Part shown: positions 25,951 through 35,392 of the stretch, in pieces
Layout: each line of letters starts with the position of its first letter
Position numbering within the stretch: position 1 is the first letter of the stretch
From: Candidatus Zixiibacteriota bacterium
Lineage (GTDB): Bacteria; Zixibacteria; MSB-5A5; GN15; FEB-12
Reading direction: 5' to 3'
Assembly (NCBI GenBank): GCA_040753875.1
Contig: JBFMDV010000024.1
Location: forward strand, 79,970-143,282
Length of the DNA stretch: 63,313 bases
Program-made: the position numbers and the translations under genes
Notes under the pieces: generated by a model
What the model was told of the DNA's origin: nothing
The model's database searches: none
The model's input: the letters and a program-made list of their open reading frames with translations, nothing else

Positions 25951-26277
25951 TCATTCCAGGACCACTGCCGTGCCGCTGGCGCTTACCATCAACATACTGC
26001 CGTTCGAGCCGACCGTTTCATAGTCCAGGTCGACGGCAATGACGGCATTCGCGCCCAACTGGGCCGCGCGCGCCTGCATCTCTTCGAGGGCGATCGTTTT
26101 GGCCTTGCTCAACTCCTGCTCATACGCCTGGGAACGGCCCCCCACGATGTCTCGGATACCGGCAAAAATGTCCTTCAGGATATTGGCCCCCATGATCGCC
26201 TCCCCTGACACGAGACCAAGGTAACGAACCACTCTTCTTCCTTCGATTACGTTGGTGGTAGTGACAAGCATTGCCAT
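25951..26277 (-). CDS. YbjQ/UPF0145 family protein
   Basis: 108 residues, the normal size of the family. It starts [22 protein letters not shown] and has [16 protein letters not shown] with a C-terminal [11 protein letters not shown]. YbjQ proteins form pentamers, and their function is not settled. Its place between opcA and pgl suggests a link to pentose phosphate metabolism, but this is only context. Confidence 0.85.
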   Translation of the reverse strand: MAMLVTTTNVIEGRRVVRYLGLVSGEAIMGANILKDIFAGIRDIVGGRSQAYEQELSKAKTIALEEMQARAAQLGANAVIAVDLDYETVGSNGSMLMVSASGTAVVLE

Positions 26278-26296
26278 ATCTGATTCCTCCTGGTTT

Positions 26297-27343
26297 CTAT
26301 TCTATTTGATATTGCATCATGACTCGACAGGTTGCCGTATACTCATCGAACTCAGCCGTGTCGGTCAGCGAGCTGATGACATATTGGCTTACGGGAAACT
26401 CGGCCAGCCGCCGTGTCAGAGCCAGATGTTCATATACCGCTTCATATTCGACATCGGAACTATCGGACCGGCCACTTCGCAACAGCGAGGCCTGGCTGCC
26501 GTTGTCAAACAAGATCTCAATAAGATCCTCACTCAGCAGGCCGGCCTCGCGCCAGACCAGGCGAATGACGTCGTCCCCCAGATGTACATCAACCCCACGG
26601 TCGTTCCATGTAATCTCGCCTCGCTCGCTCAGTCGGTACAACACCCAGGCAAAAAGCAGGTCCGTACAACTGCCATTCCCCTCGTGTCTCTTGAATGAGA
26701 ACTGGACCGGGAGCAACGCGGGGGACTTGGCGCGGACGGCCGCAAAAAGCTCCCCAAGCAGTTGACGCGCCGGAAACGTGCGATACCACCGGAACGGCAT
26801 GGCAGTGTTTCTATCAAGCGTGGCCGGCACGACTTCCGCGTTGATGAACGAGAAGTCAGTCAGTCTGGCCAGGGTGGCATCGAGCTCCGGTGTCGTCTGG
26901 AACGGACGATAATCGACAACGACCACCGGTACCGACTCCACTACCAGTGACCGGACCGCTCCTGGCAAATAGCACACACTCTTTTGATCGGAACGTATCT
27001 GAATTATCTCCCAGCAGCGCGTCTGGTGAGTCTCCGGGTCACGGGTACAACTAGTGGCTACGTACGCCGTGTATTCACTAACAGAGTCATCGACAGTGAC
27101 CAGGAGGATACGCGACGGATGCAGACGGGCGATCTGCGATGCCAACTCTTCTGCTTCGCTACGGCCCTCGGTGTCGGTGACAATGATGCACGTGGCCAGA
27201 CAGACCTTGATCGGCAACTCACCAGACACCGGTTCGGAACCGATCTGGCGCCAGATCTCGTGAAGACGTCGCTCGATGGCCTCTGCATTCACCGGCAGGC
27301 TGTCGGCCTGGTCGGAATACGGTGTGATCGGCGCCAGGCTCAT
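26297..27343 (-). CDS. opcA: OpcA-like glucose-6-phosphate dehydrogenase assembly protein
   Basis: 348 residues matching OpcA in layout: an N-terminal Rossmann-like half ([38 protein letters not shown]) and a C-terminal half with [18 protein letters not shown]. In cyanobacteria OpcA activates or assembles Zwf; actinobacteria have it in zwf operons. The start overlaps the zwf stop by four bases, so the two are coupled. Its own catalytic activity is not expected. Confidence 0.85.
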   Translation of the reverse strand: MSLAPITPYSDQADSLPVNAEAIERRLHEIWRQIGSEPVSGELPIKVCLATCIIVTDTEGRSEAEELASQIARLHPSRILLVTVDDSVSEYTAYVATSCTRDPETHQTRCWEIIQIRSDQKSVCYLPGAVRSLVVESVPVVVVDYRPFQTTPELDATLARLTDFSFINAEVVPATLDRNTAMPFRWYRTFPARQLLGELFAAVRAKSPALLPVQFSFKRHEGNGSCTDLLFAWVLYRLSERGEITWNDRGVDVHLGDDVIRLVWREAGLLSEDLIEILFDNGSQASLLRSGRSDSSDVEYEAVYEHLALTRRLAEFPVSQYVISSLTDTAEFDEYTATCRVMMQYQIE

Positions 27344-28884
27344 AACCGCAACCAGTCACGCGCGTCACGCTTGAGGAGGTCGTCGGCCGCCTCCGGTCCC
27401 CACCCCCCTGCGGAATAAGAGTGGAGTTTGGTACTCTGCCAGTTCGCGACGATGCGGTCCACAAGACTCCAGGACAGCTCCACCTCATCCTCACGCGCAA
27501 AGAGGGTCGAGTCGCCGGTGAGCGCGTCGAGTATCAGTCGCTCATATGCTTCAGTGGAAGATGCCCCAAACGAACTGGCATACATAAAATCCATGTGCAC
27601 CGGCGCGACTTTAACAGTCGGCCCCGGCGCCTTGGCGCCAAAGGACAGTGAAATGCCCTCTTGGGGCTGGAGGCGAAGTCGCAGCAAGTTGGTGTGACGA
27701 GAGCCGCGGCCGGCCTCGTCGAAGATCATGTGCGGCGGCTCTTTGAAGACTATCGCCACATCGGTAACTCGCTTGGGCAGTCGTTTGCCGGTCCGGATGT
27801 AAAACGGCACGCCGGACCAGCGCCAGTTGTCTATCGTCAGCTTCAACGCCACATATGTCTCGGTCGACGAATTGGGAGCGATCCCCGCCTCCTGAAGATA
27901 TCCCGGCACCGGTTCACCGCCAAGCGAGCCGGGTGAATACTGGCCGCGCACAACCTGAAACGGTACCTGTTCTGGTGACGGCAAATGCAGCGACTTCAGC
28001 ACCTTCACCTTTTCATCGCGGATGGCGGTGGCATCGAACGTGGCGGGTGGCTCCATGGCGATAAGCGTGAACACCTGCAGAATATGAGACTGGATCATGT
28101 CCCGTATGATACCCGCTTGCTCGAAATAACCCGCCCGTGAGCCGACCCCAAGCGATTCCGCCACGGTTATCTGCACGTGGTCGATATAACGGCGATTCCA
28201 GAGCGGTTCGAAAATCGAATTTCCCAGCCGAAACACCAGGATATTCTGGACAGTCTCTTTACCCAGGTAATGATCTATTCGATATACCTGCCGCTCGCGA
28301 AACGCAGCGTGAATCGTACCGTTGAGCTCCCATGCTGTCGCGGTGTCTCGCCCGAATGGTTTCTCTACAACTATTCGTGTCCAGCCGTCCACATCAAATA
28401 CCGGACTGACCAGTCCGCCCCGATGGAGATTCCTAATGATGTCAGGAAACGCATCAGGCGGGGTGGCCAGATAGAAGAGCGCGTTTGAAGGCATCTGATA
28501 GGATAGACACAGTGCCTTGAGACGATCTTTCAAATGATAGTAGCCGGCCTCGTTCTCGAACGATCCCGATACATAATGCAGATGAGCCAGAAACTGCTGC
28601 AATTGTTCTTCGGATTCCGGCTGGCGCCGGGAATACTGGCGAACGCTTGCGCCCATTTCGGCACGGAACTGCTCGTCTGATTTTTCGCGTCGGGCAAAGC
28701 CGACTATCGAAAACTGGTCCGCGGCGTATCCATCCAGGAACAGATTGAAAAGGGCCGGGATCAATTTGCGCTGCGTCAGATCGCCGGAAGCGCCGAAGAT
28801 AACCAGGTGGAACGGCCCCGCCTGGCGCATTCGCATGAACTGACTGGAGAATGGGTTGCCGAATGTCTCCTTGACGGCGGACAT
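27340..28884 (-). CDS. zwf: Glucose-6-phosphate 1-dehydrogenase
   Basis: 514 residues. It oxidises glucose-6-phosphate, making NADPH (or NADH). The nucleotide loop is FGASGDLTQRKLIPAL. The active-site segment is RIDHYLGKETVQNILVFRLGN, with the catalytic His a later family residue. IVVEKPFG and FYIRTGKRLPKRVT are also conserved. It sits between gnd (one-base junction) and opcA. Confidence 0.96.
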   Translation of the reverse strand: MSAVKETFGNPFSSQFMRMRQAGPFHLVIFGASGDLTQRKLIPALFNLFLDGYAADQFSIVGFARREKSDEQFRAEMGASVRQYSRRQPESEEQLQQFLAHLHYVSGSFENEAGYYHLKDRLKALCLSYQMPSNALFYLATPPDAFPDIIRNLHRGGLVSPVFDVDGWTRIVVEKPFGRDTATAWELNGTIHAAFRERQVYRIDHYLGKETVQNILVFRLGNSIFEPLWNRRYIDHVQITVAESLGVGSRAGYFEQAGIIRDMIQSHILQVFTLIAMEPPATFDATAIRDEKVKVLKSLHLPSPEQVPFQVVRGQYSPGSLGGEPVPGYLQEAGIAPNSSTETYVALKLTIDNWRWSGVPFYIRTGKRLPKRVTDVAIVFKEPPHMIFDEAGRGSRHTNLLRLRLQPQEGISLSFGAKAPGPTVKVAPVHMDFMYASSFGASSTEAYERLILDALTGDSTLFAREDEVELSWSLVDRIVANWQSTKLHSYSAGGWGPEAADDLLKRDARDWLRL

Positions 28885-29780
28885 TATTTCTCCTTGACGG
28901 CATGCCCACCAAACTGATTGCGGAGCGCGGCGAGCACTTTGGCCCCGAAGGAATCATCCTGTCGAGAGCGGAATCGCGCCATCAACGCATACGCGAGCGT
29001 GACAGCCGGTACGTCACGGTCGATCGCCTCCTGAACGGTCCATCTCCCCTCGCCCGAATCGGCGACATACCCGCGCAGCCTTTCAAGCTGCGGGTCATCT
29101 TCGAACGCTCGTTGCGCCAACTCCAGAAGCCACGACCGCACCACCGACCCATGATTCCACAGTTTTGCCACTGCCGCCAGATCGACATTGTACTCGGATG
29201 CTTTCAGGATCTCAAATCCCTCGGCGTACGCCTGCATCATTCCGTATTCGATTCCGTTGTGGATCATCTTGACATAGTGTCCCGCCCCCGACTCCCCGGC
29301 GCGGAGATAACCATCGGTCGGCGCGAGCGTTCTGAATATCGGCTCTACATGCGCACAAGCCGCGGCATCGCCGCCCACCATCAGGCAGTACCCAACCTTC
29401 AGCCCCCAGATGCCACCCGACGTCCCGGCATCCAGCATCGTGATACCCTTCTGTGCCAGCGTCGACGACCGACGCTTGGTGTCGTGAAAGTTGCTGTTGC
29501 CGCCGTCGATGAGAATATCTCCCGGTGACAACAATGGAACTAGGTCGAAGATCACGGTTTCGGTGGCATCGCCCGATGGCACCATTACCCAGACCACGCG
29601 TTTCGGGGCCAGCTTGGAAACCATGTCCGCAAGCGACGATGCTCCGATAGCGCCAACTTTGACCGCTTCGTCAACCGGCGGGCGGCTCCTGTTGAACGCA
29701 ACAACCTGGTGTCCGCCCTGTTGGAGGCGGGTCACCATATTGAGACCCATCTTGCCGAGACCTACGAATCCTACTGTCAT
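28884..29780 (-). CDS. gnd: 6-phosphogluconate dehydrogenase, short form
   Basis: 298 residues, the short (YqeC/GndA-like) class rather than the ~470-residue enteric class. The Rossmann loop is VGFVGLGKMGLNMVTRL; LIDGGNSNFHDTKRR and DAGTSGGIWGLKVGYCLMVGG match substrate-site motifs; the catalytic Lys/Asn are in GHYVKMIHNGIEYG. It makes ribulose-5-phosphate and NADPH or NADH. Short-form enzymes often prefer NAD+, which matters for the redox theme. It overlaps tkt by four bases. Confidence 0.94.
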   Translation of the reverse strand: MTVGFVGLGKMGLNMVTRLQQGGHQVVAFNRSRPPVDEAVKVGAIGASSLADMVSKLAPKRVVWVMVPSGDATETVIFDLVPLLSPGDILIDGGNSNFHDTKRRSSTLAQKGITMLDAGTSGGIWGLKVGYCLMVGGDAAACAHVEPIFRTLAPTDGYLRAGESGAGHYVKMIHNGIEYGMMQAYAEGFEILKASEYNVDLAAVAKLWNHGSVVRSWLLELAQRAFEDDPQLERLRGYVADSGEGRWTVQEAIDRDVPAVTLAYALMARFRSRQDDSFGAKVLAALRNQFGGHAVKEK

Positions 29781-31726
29781 CGCGACACACCACTTTCGAT
29801 CAGAAGTGAACGAACTTTCGAGGCCACCGAGGCAGCATCGATTCCCAGCAGCTTGTACAACTCATCAGGCTTGCCGGACGACGCGTACTTCGTCACCCCC
29901 ATTCTAATGAGTCGCGTGCTGATCCCCATCTCAAAAAGGGAAGCCGCTATCGCATTCCCGAGACCGGTCTTGACGTTGTGGTCTTCCAGTACGATAACGT
30001 TCGGGTAGCGCGCGATCGCTATAAGGTCGTCATGATGCAGGTCGGACCAGTCAGACAGACTGATTAGTGTGATCCGGATCCCTTCGGTTTCAAGGGATGT
30101 CCACGCCTGGAGCGCTGTCGGCAATATGTTCCCTGCCGATACGAGCGCCACTTGCTCGCCGAGTCGCAATCGCTCCGTGCGGCCGTATCGGTATTCATAC
30201 GTGTCACCGAAGTATGCCCGTCCGGACTCATCGGTGATGATCGGCGCGACCGAGCGCCCCATAATCACGGCATAGTTACCAGGGACCGACAGGACATACC
30301 GCACCACCCGGTCGGTCTGGTTCGGATCGGCCGGCGTAATGACCTTCCATCCGAACGTAGAATTGAGCAACGCGAAATAATCGATACACTGGTGGGTCTT
30401 ACCGTCTTCACCCACCATGACACCGGAGTGCGTGCAGAACAGCTTGAGATTTGAGTGGTTGATATCGTTGAGACGCGCCTGGTTGTAGGTTTCATCGATA
30501 CCGAACACGCCAAAGTCCGCCCAGACCGCGACCACCTGCTCGCTCGAAAATGCCCCGGCCATCGCCGCGGTGCTGTGTTCTGTGATACCGCATTGATGAA
30601 ATACGGCGGGAAATCGCTTGGCGAAACCATCGAGCTTTACTGATTTGGCCAGGTCGCAATCGAACACCCCCATGACAAATCCCTGCCCAGCCATGTTGGC
30701 TTCGGCCACCGATACCAGTGCTTTTCCGAACGCGCTCCGGTTATCCAGCTTATCATCGGATGAGTAGGTAATTGGCTTTCCCGACTCGACCTTTGGATAC
30801 GCAGGCCGTTTGACCTGAAACGGTGAGGGCGGCCCCTGCTTGCGACGAGCTATCAGCTCGTCGAGATCATCGGAGGTTCCGCCAAGTTCTACAAAGGCTT
30901 TCCTCGCCAGGTCCACCGAGAGCGCCGCGCCGTGATAATTTTCGTCGTTCTCCATGAACGAAACCCCCTTCCCCATCACGGAATGCGCCAGGATCATGAC
31001 CGGTACACCACCGGCATGGGTGGCGTTGAACAGCGCTGTGTAGACCTGATCGAGATCGTGAGCGTCAACTTCAACCACGGTCCAGCCGTCCGATTCCCAA
31101 TTCGCGCGGATGGCCTGAGGCATAATGTCTGTGACCTTACCGGAAATCTGCAGTCTATTGAAATCGACCAGCGCCGTGAGTCGCGAGAGTTTGTATTTCA
31201 GCGCGAATCGACGCGCCTCAGCGATCTGCCCTTTTTGCTGCTCGCCGTCCCCCATCATCACATAAGTGTGAAAATTCTTGCCTGACAGGCGAGCGTAGAG
31301 AGCCTTGCCGCATCCAACCGAAAGCCCCTGGCCCAGATTGCCGGTATCCCATTCGATACCCGGAACTGAGCGTTCGACATGTCCCTCAAATGGCGAACCG
31401 GCCTGTCGAAAACCGTGCAGGGCTGGGTATATGTCGAAAAATCCGGCCGACGCAAGTGCACAATACGCACCCGGCGACGTGTGACCGTGTGAGATAATCA
31501 CGCGGTCGCGATCATCGCGATACGGATCCTTAGGATCGACCTTTGCAAAGTGATACAGCAGAAGGTACATCTCCAACGACGACATGGAGCCGCCCGGATG
31601 CCCGGAGGCGGCCACCGTGGTCATCTTGATGATCTCGCCGCGTGCCTGACGCGCCTTTTCGGTGAGAGTGCGGCGCCAGTCAGGCGACAGTGACTTCTCG
31701 GTGAATCCGCGCCATGAATCAAACAT
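29777..31726 (-). CDS. tkt: Transketolase
   Basis: 649 residues, full length. The thiamine diphosphate and Mg site is GDGEQQKGQIAEARRFA ... VDFNRLQISG. SGHPGGSMSSLEMYLLLYHF and ISHGHTSPGAYCAL are N-terminal; the pyrimidine half has FDCDLAKSVKLDGF, FHQCGITEHSTAAMAGA (catalytic Glu in TEHS) and CTHSGVMVGEDGKTHQ. It interconverts pentose, triose and heptose phosphates. Confidence 0.96.
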   Translation of the reverse strand: MFDSWRGFTEKSLSPDWRRTLTEKARQARGEIIKMTTVAASGHPGGSMSSLEMYLLLYHFAKVDPKDPYRDDRDRVIISHGHTSPGAYCALASAGFFDIYPALHGFRQAGSPFEGHVERSVPGIEWDTGNLGQGLSVGCGKALYARLSGKNFHTYVMMGDGEQQKGQIAEARRFALKYKLSRLTALVDFNRLQISGKVTDIMPQAIRANWESDGWTVVEVDAHDLDQVYTALFNATHAGGVPVMILAHSVMGKGVSFMENDENYHGAALSVDLARKAFVELGGTSDDLDELIARRKQGPPSPFQVKRPAYPKVESGKPITYSSDDKLDNRSAFGKALVSVAEANMAGQGFVMGVFDCDLAKSVKLDGFAKRFPAVFHQCGITEHSTAAMAGAFSSEQVVAVWADFGVFGIDETYNQARLNDINHSNLKLFCTHSGVMVGEDGKTHQCIDYFALLNSTFGWKVITPADPNQTDRVVRYVLSVPGNYAVIMGRSVAPIITDESGRAYFGDTYEYRYGRTERLRLGEQVALVSAGNILPTALQAWTSLETEGIRITLISLSDWSDLHHDDLIAIARYPNVIVLEDHNVKTGLGNAIAASLFEMGISTRLIRMGVTKYASSGKPDELYKLLGIDAASVASKVRSLLIESGVSR

Positions 31727-31747
31727 GGTTCTGTACTTGTCCTTTCG

Positions 31748-33415
31748 TCAGTTGAGTGCCTTGCGGACCAGACCCAGTAACGATTTCAGCCCGTCGGCAG
31801 GCTCGCCGTCGATCGCGAGCACCAGCGTAGGGAATTTCCGTTTGATAAGTGCCTGGGCGTCACCCAGTGCCTGGGCTCTGATCAACTGGCCAAAGCCGAA
31901 CGATTGACCCGGGATCACCAGGTCAGAATACTCTTCACGCAGCAAAACGACAAAGAGCCCCTCTTTGGGTCCTCCCTTATAGAGCTGACCGATCGAGTGT
32001 AAGTACCGAGGGCCGTAGCCACGGAGCGTCGCGACTTTGGTACGACCAGACACCAGCCCCCTGATCTTCGCGAGTGAATCTTCGGTGTTCTTGTCCGAGG
32101 GGAAATAACAAAGGAATGTCACATAGGCCGGAGGTCGGATGGAACGAAGATGTTTGCGAATCACGCGCACCGCTTCATGCTCGTGCCGCGCGATCATGTC
32201 ACCAGCGCGATCGAATGGAAACCGCCCGGTTTTCTCCAGCCCGGCCAGAATCCGTTTCGTGTTTTCCTTGCTCTCGGTCACGTTCGGTTCATCGAACGGA
32301 TTGATGTCAAGGGAATAACCCGCGACGGCTGTAGCCGCCTCCCAGAGGAGGAACTGACTACCCAACTGGGAACGATCACCTATTACAAGATCAAGCCGTG
32401 GCAACAAATCGCCAACCGATCCTGGGACCGGCGGGCGCTCTCCCGCCATTCTCAGCGCGACGAATACTCTGTCCTTACCATATTTCTTCGCATCAAGCAT
32501 CGGCTCTGCTTCAATCGGCACGATCCCCTTCCCCTTCTTGCCGGTCGATTCGGCGATCAACTGCTCAATCCAGGGAATCAGGGGAGCTGCCTTAGACGAT
32601 GCCCGGAAAGTCAACTTGTCACGCCCGCCTCTTGCTCCAGCGGCCAGTGCCGCGCCAAGGATAAGCGCCGGGTTGGATTCATCGATTCGTTCGCGGAGGA
32701 TGTTCTCCATCGATACCGCGTCAACGAGCAGCTTTGTCAGGTCCACACCTGCAAGGAATCCCGGTACCAGTCCGAAAAATGACAGCGCGGAGTAGCGTCC
32801 GCCGATATCCGACGGATTCACAAACACTTTTCGGTACTTGCGTCGCCGCGCGAATTTCTCCAGATTGCTACCCTTGTCGGTTATCGCCACAAAGTGCTTC
32901 CCAATATTCCTGATCCCTTCACGTGCCAGCAGGTCCAGAAAGAACGCTTCGTGCGAGCGGGTCTCGATCGTGCCGCCCGATTTCGACGCAATGATGAACA
33001 GCGACCTGTGCAGATCAAGCTTCAGTGCCAGACGTCCGACAGCCACCGGGTCAGTGGCATCGAGGACATCAAATGACGCGAGTTTCGGGTGCTTGCCGAA
33101 CATCAGTTTGAATACCTCGGGACACAGTGACGATCCCCCCATCCCGGCCAGCACCACGTGCCTGATGCCGTCGGCGAACACCTGCCGGCCGAATCGTTCT
33201 ATCTCAACGACCCGACCCCGCATCGACGACGCAACATCGGTCCACCCCAGTCGATTCACAATGAGTTTTCTGGTGGCAGCATTGGTGGTGAACACGGCGG
33301 CGTCTCGACCCATTATGCGAGGGACGAGTTGGGTCTTTACACCCCTCGATAACAGCCGGTTGAACTCCTTAGCGATCGGGCCGGCGGTCACCTCAAGCGA
33401 ACTTCGGTTTTTCAT
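31748..33415 (-). CDS. pgi: Glucose-6-phosphate isomerase (Tal-Pgi type)
   Basis: 555 residues, resembling the isomerase half of bifunctional transaldolase/glucose-6-phosphate isomerase fusions, here without the transaldolase. The SIS motifs are VLAGMGGSSLCPEVF and IIASKSGGTIETRSHEAFFL; the later NPSDIGGRYSALSFFG and INPFDEPNV motifs are conserved. It reconnects fructose-6-phosphate from transketolase to Zwf, allowing cyclic oxidation. One base separates it from rpe. Confidence 0.9.
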   Translation of the reverse strand: MKNRSSLEVTAGPIAKEFNRLLSRGVKTQLVPRIMGRDAAVFTTNAATRKLIVNRLGWTDVASSMRGRVVEIERFGRQVFADGIRHVVLAGMGGSSLCPEVFKLMFGKHPKLASFDVLDATDPVAVGRLALKLDLHRSLFIIASKSGGTIETRSHEAFFLDLLAREGIRNIGKHFVAITDKGSNLEKFARRRKYRKVFVNPSDIGGRYSALSFFGLVPGFLAGVDLTKLLVDAVSMENILRERIDESNPALILGAALAAGARGGRDKLTFRASSKAAPLIPWIEQLIAESTGKKGKGIVPIEAEPMLDAKKYGKDRVFVALRMAGERPPVPGSVGDLLPRLDLVIGDRSQLGSQFLLWEAATAVAGYSLDINPFDEPNVTESKENTKRILAGLEKTGRFPFDRAGDMIARHEHEAVRVIRKHLRSIRPPAYVTFLCYFPSDKNTEDSLAKIRGLVSGRTKVATLRGYGPRYLHSIGQLYKGGPKEGLFVVLLREEYSDLVIPGQSFGFGQLIRAQALGDAQALIKRKFPTLVLAIDGEPADGLKSLLGLVRKALN

Positions 33416-33416
33416 G

Positions 33417-34073
33417 TTAACTTTGTACTCTGTGTAGTATGGACTCGACGAATTGTTTGCGATCCTGCTGCCGGAAAAAGGCTGTTCCCATCACCAGTAT
33501 GTCGGCACCGTGCCGCATTACCTCCAGTGCCGTGGACCCATCTACTCCCCCATCCACTTCGATCAGCGTGCCGAGGTGGTTTTGATCGACATACTTTCTC
33601 GCCGACGCGATCTTGGCAAGCGCCGACGGCATGAACTGCTGACCGCCGAACCCCGGAAACACGGACATGATCAGCAGATAATCGAAATGCCCCAAATACG
33701 GCAGCACACGCTCGATGGACGTATCCGGATTAATGGATATGCCGGCCTTCACACCCAGCTTTTTCACCTGCTCCGACATGGCGATAGGGTCAGGGTGCAC
33801 CTCCAGATGAAACGTGATGTTGTCGGCTCCGGCCAGCGCAAACGGTTCGAAGTACTTCTCCGGTTCGGAAAGCATCAGGTGAACATCAAGGAACCGATCC
33901 GTCAGCTTGTCTACGGTTCTGACTACCGCCGGTCCGAATGAAATGTTCGGCACGAAATGCCCATCCATGATATCCAGATGAAACATCCGGATACCGGCTT
34001 TTTCGGCGCTGGTGATCTCTTCTCCAAGCCGGGCGAAGTCCGCCCCCAGGACCGACGGCGCTATTTGAACCAT
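33417..34073 (-). CDS. rpe: Ribulose-phosphate 3-epimerase
   Basis: 218 residues. A TIM barrel that begins VQIAPSVLGADFARLGEE. The metal- and substrate-binding segments are HLDIMDGHFVPNISFGP, DVHLMLSEPEKYF, MSVFPGFGGQQFMP and IEVDGGVDG. It converts ribulose-5-phosphate to xylulose-5-phosphate for transketolase. Confidence 0.97.
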   Translation of the reverse strand: MVQIAPSVLGADFARLGEEITSAEKAGIRMFHLDIMDGHFVPNISFGPAVVRTVDKLTDRFLDVHLMLSEPEKYFEPFALAGADNITFHLEVHPDPIAMSEQVKKLGVKAGISINPDTSIERVLPYLGHFDYLLIMSVFPGFGGQQFMPSALAKIASARKYVDQNHLGTLIEVDGGVDGSTALEVMRHGADILVMGTAFFRQQDRKQFVESILHRVQS

Positions 34074-34119
34074 GGCGCAAAGTTGGGCTATTCCGGTCTC
34101 CTTGGCAACCTAAATTTGA

Positions 34120-35076
34120 CTATGACGACGACTTGCGATTCGCCAGCACGATGCTCGCATTCCGTTTCAGCCCGTCCTCCTTTGGCCTGGTCAATGGAGT
34201 TCCGGCGGTGAGCTTGAGGAATGCCTCTCTCGATTGCAGCGCCAGTACTTTCCGCGCATCCAGAAACTCTCCCACCCCGTTCGGTGGCAGGAACTCATCG
34301 TGCCCGGTGACCACGGCGCGTCCGTTGTGCGGACATACCTCCTGGCAGATATCGCAGCCAAAGATCAGGTCTCCCATTTCCGACGCCAATGCATTCGGAA
34401 TCTGCGATGGCCGCTCGATTGTCAAATACGATATGCACTTCGTGGCGTCGATCGTCTTGTCTCCCACGATTGCACCCGTGGGGCAGGCTTCAATACAGCG
34501 ACGACACTTTCCGCACCGTCCATGAACGAACGCCTTCGGAATATCGGCCTCCAACCCGGCATCGGTCAGAATCTCGGCGAGAAAGAACCAAGAACCGAAC
34601 TGGTGATTAATGAGCATGCTATTTCGCCCGATATACCCAAGCCCGGCTTTTTCGGCGTAGGCGCGTTCCAACAAGGGGCCATAGTCGACAAACCATCGGA
34701 TGGCCGGAACATCGTGTGCGTCCTCCTGCTCGAGCATCCCGACCAACTTCTTGATCCTGGCGGCAATGACCTTGTGATAGTCTCTCCCCCGTGCATATCG
34801 CGAAACCCGCCCATGATCGTCTGCCGTTTCCGCGTTATTCTTCTGAAAGTAATTCAGTCCAAGCACAATGATCGAGCGAACCGACTTCATCACCTTTTGC
34901 GGGTCATAACGTCGCTCCGGCTCCTTTGCCATATAGCTCATCTCGCCATGGTATCCGGACTCCAGCCATGCCAGCAGTCGTTCCTTTGCCTCAGGTATCA
35001 CTTCGGGCGTAGTAATGCCGCACAGATCGAACCCCGCTGCAAACGCCAACTCTTTCACGCGCACTGAATTGAGCAT
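34120..35076 (-). CDS. queG: Epoxyqueuosine reductase
   Basis: 318 residues. The cobalamin-dependent last step of queuosine synthesis. The N-terminal cobalamin fold includes CGITTPEVIPEAKERLLAWLESGYHGEM and FVDYGPLLERAYAEKAGLGYIGRN. The two [4Fe-4S] motifs are CGKCRRCIEACPTGAI and CDICQEVCPHN. It is the first gene of this minus-strand block and 46 bases ahead of rpe. Its link to carbon metabolism is probably only co-transcription. Confidence 0.95.
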   Translation of the reverse strand: MLNSVRVKELAFAAGFDLCGITTPEVIPEAKERLLAWLESGYHGEMSYMAKEPERRYDPQKVMKSVRSIIVLGLNYFQKNNAETADDHGRVSRYARGRDYHKVIAARIKKLVGMLEQEDAHDVPAIRWFVDYGPLLERAYAEKAGLGYIGRNSMLINHQFGSWFFLAEILTDAGLEADIPKAFVHGRCGKCRRCIEACPTGAIVGDKTIDATKCISYLTIERPSQIPNALASEMGDLIFGCDICQEVCPHNGRAVVTGHDEFLPPNGVGEFLDARKVLALQSREAFLKLTAGTPLTRPKEDGLKRNASIVLANRKSSS

Positions 35077-35107
35077 AACCTGCCAAATGTACGGTCAATC
35101 TGTTCAT

Positions 35108-35148
35108 TTCAGTATGGATTTCTGCCGATTCATTGCGTCCCTACTGAA
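35108..35148. repeat. Inverted repeat upstream of queG
   Basis: TTCAGTATGG (35108-35117) and CCCTACTGAA (35139-35148) are near-perfect mirror arms 21 bases apart. They lie 30-70 bases upstream of queG on its 5' side and could be an operator or a leader hairpin. Confidence 0.35.
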
Positions 35149-35214
35149 TACACGAAATCATGTACTCGAAAGTAGGAGAACTCCGTAAACCACCCGTGGT
35201 TTGTCGCCACATTA

Positions 35215-35243
35215 TTGACAAGCTTGTCGCGCTTTTCTATACT
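35215..35243 (+). promoter_or_regulatory. Strong promoter of the Stn-like operon
   Basis: Consensus TTGACA (35215-35220), a 17-base spacer and TATACT (35238-35243), giving a start site near 35250 and a leader of ~140 bases to the first ORF. I see no gene in the rest of this 316-base intergenic region. Confidence 0.85.
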
Positions 35244-35260
35244 TGTGACAAAAGTAACAA
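35243..35260 (+). promoter_or_regulatory. Rex-like operator overlapping the transcription start
   Basis: TTGTGAC-AAAA-GTAACAA is an 18-base imperfect palindrome (six of seven arm positions symmetric). It fits the TTGTGA-N6-TCACAA pattern of Rex, the NADH/NAD+-sensing repressor. It starts at the last base of the -10 box, so binding would block transcription. No rex gene is in the window. Confidence 0.6.
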
Positions 35261-35392
35261 TAGAGTAGTATGACAGCTTATGCCGTTCAACCGATTCGTT
35301 TTGCCCGCGACTGAAACAATCTCCATTTTATCCCAATTCCGTCTTCAGAATCGGCCCTGGCCTACCGTAGATGATAATATGAGGAACCCTTT

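Noticed and set aside
35108-35148. The queG-upstream inverted repeat as a terminator
   Set aside because: Its arms are 21 bases apart with no T run on either side. It is kept only as a low-confidence repeat.
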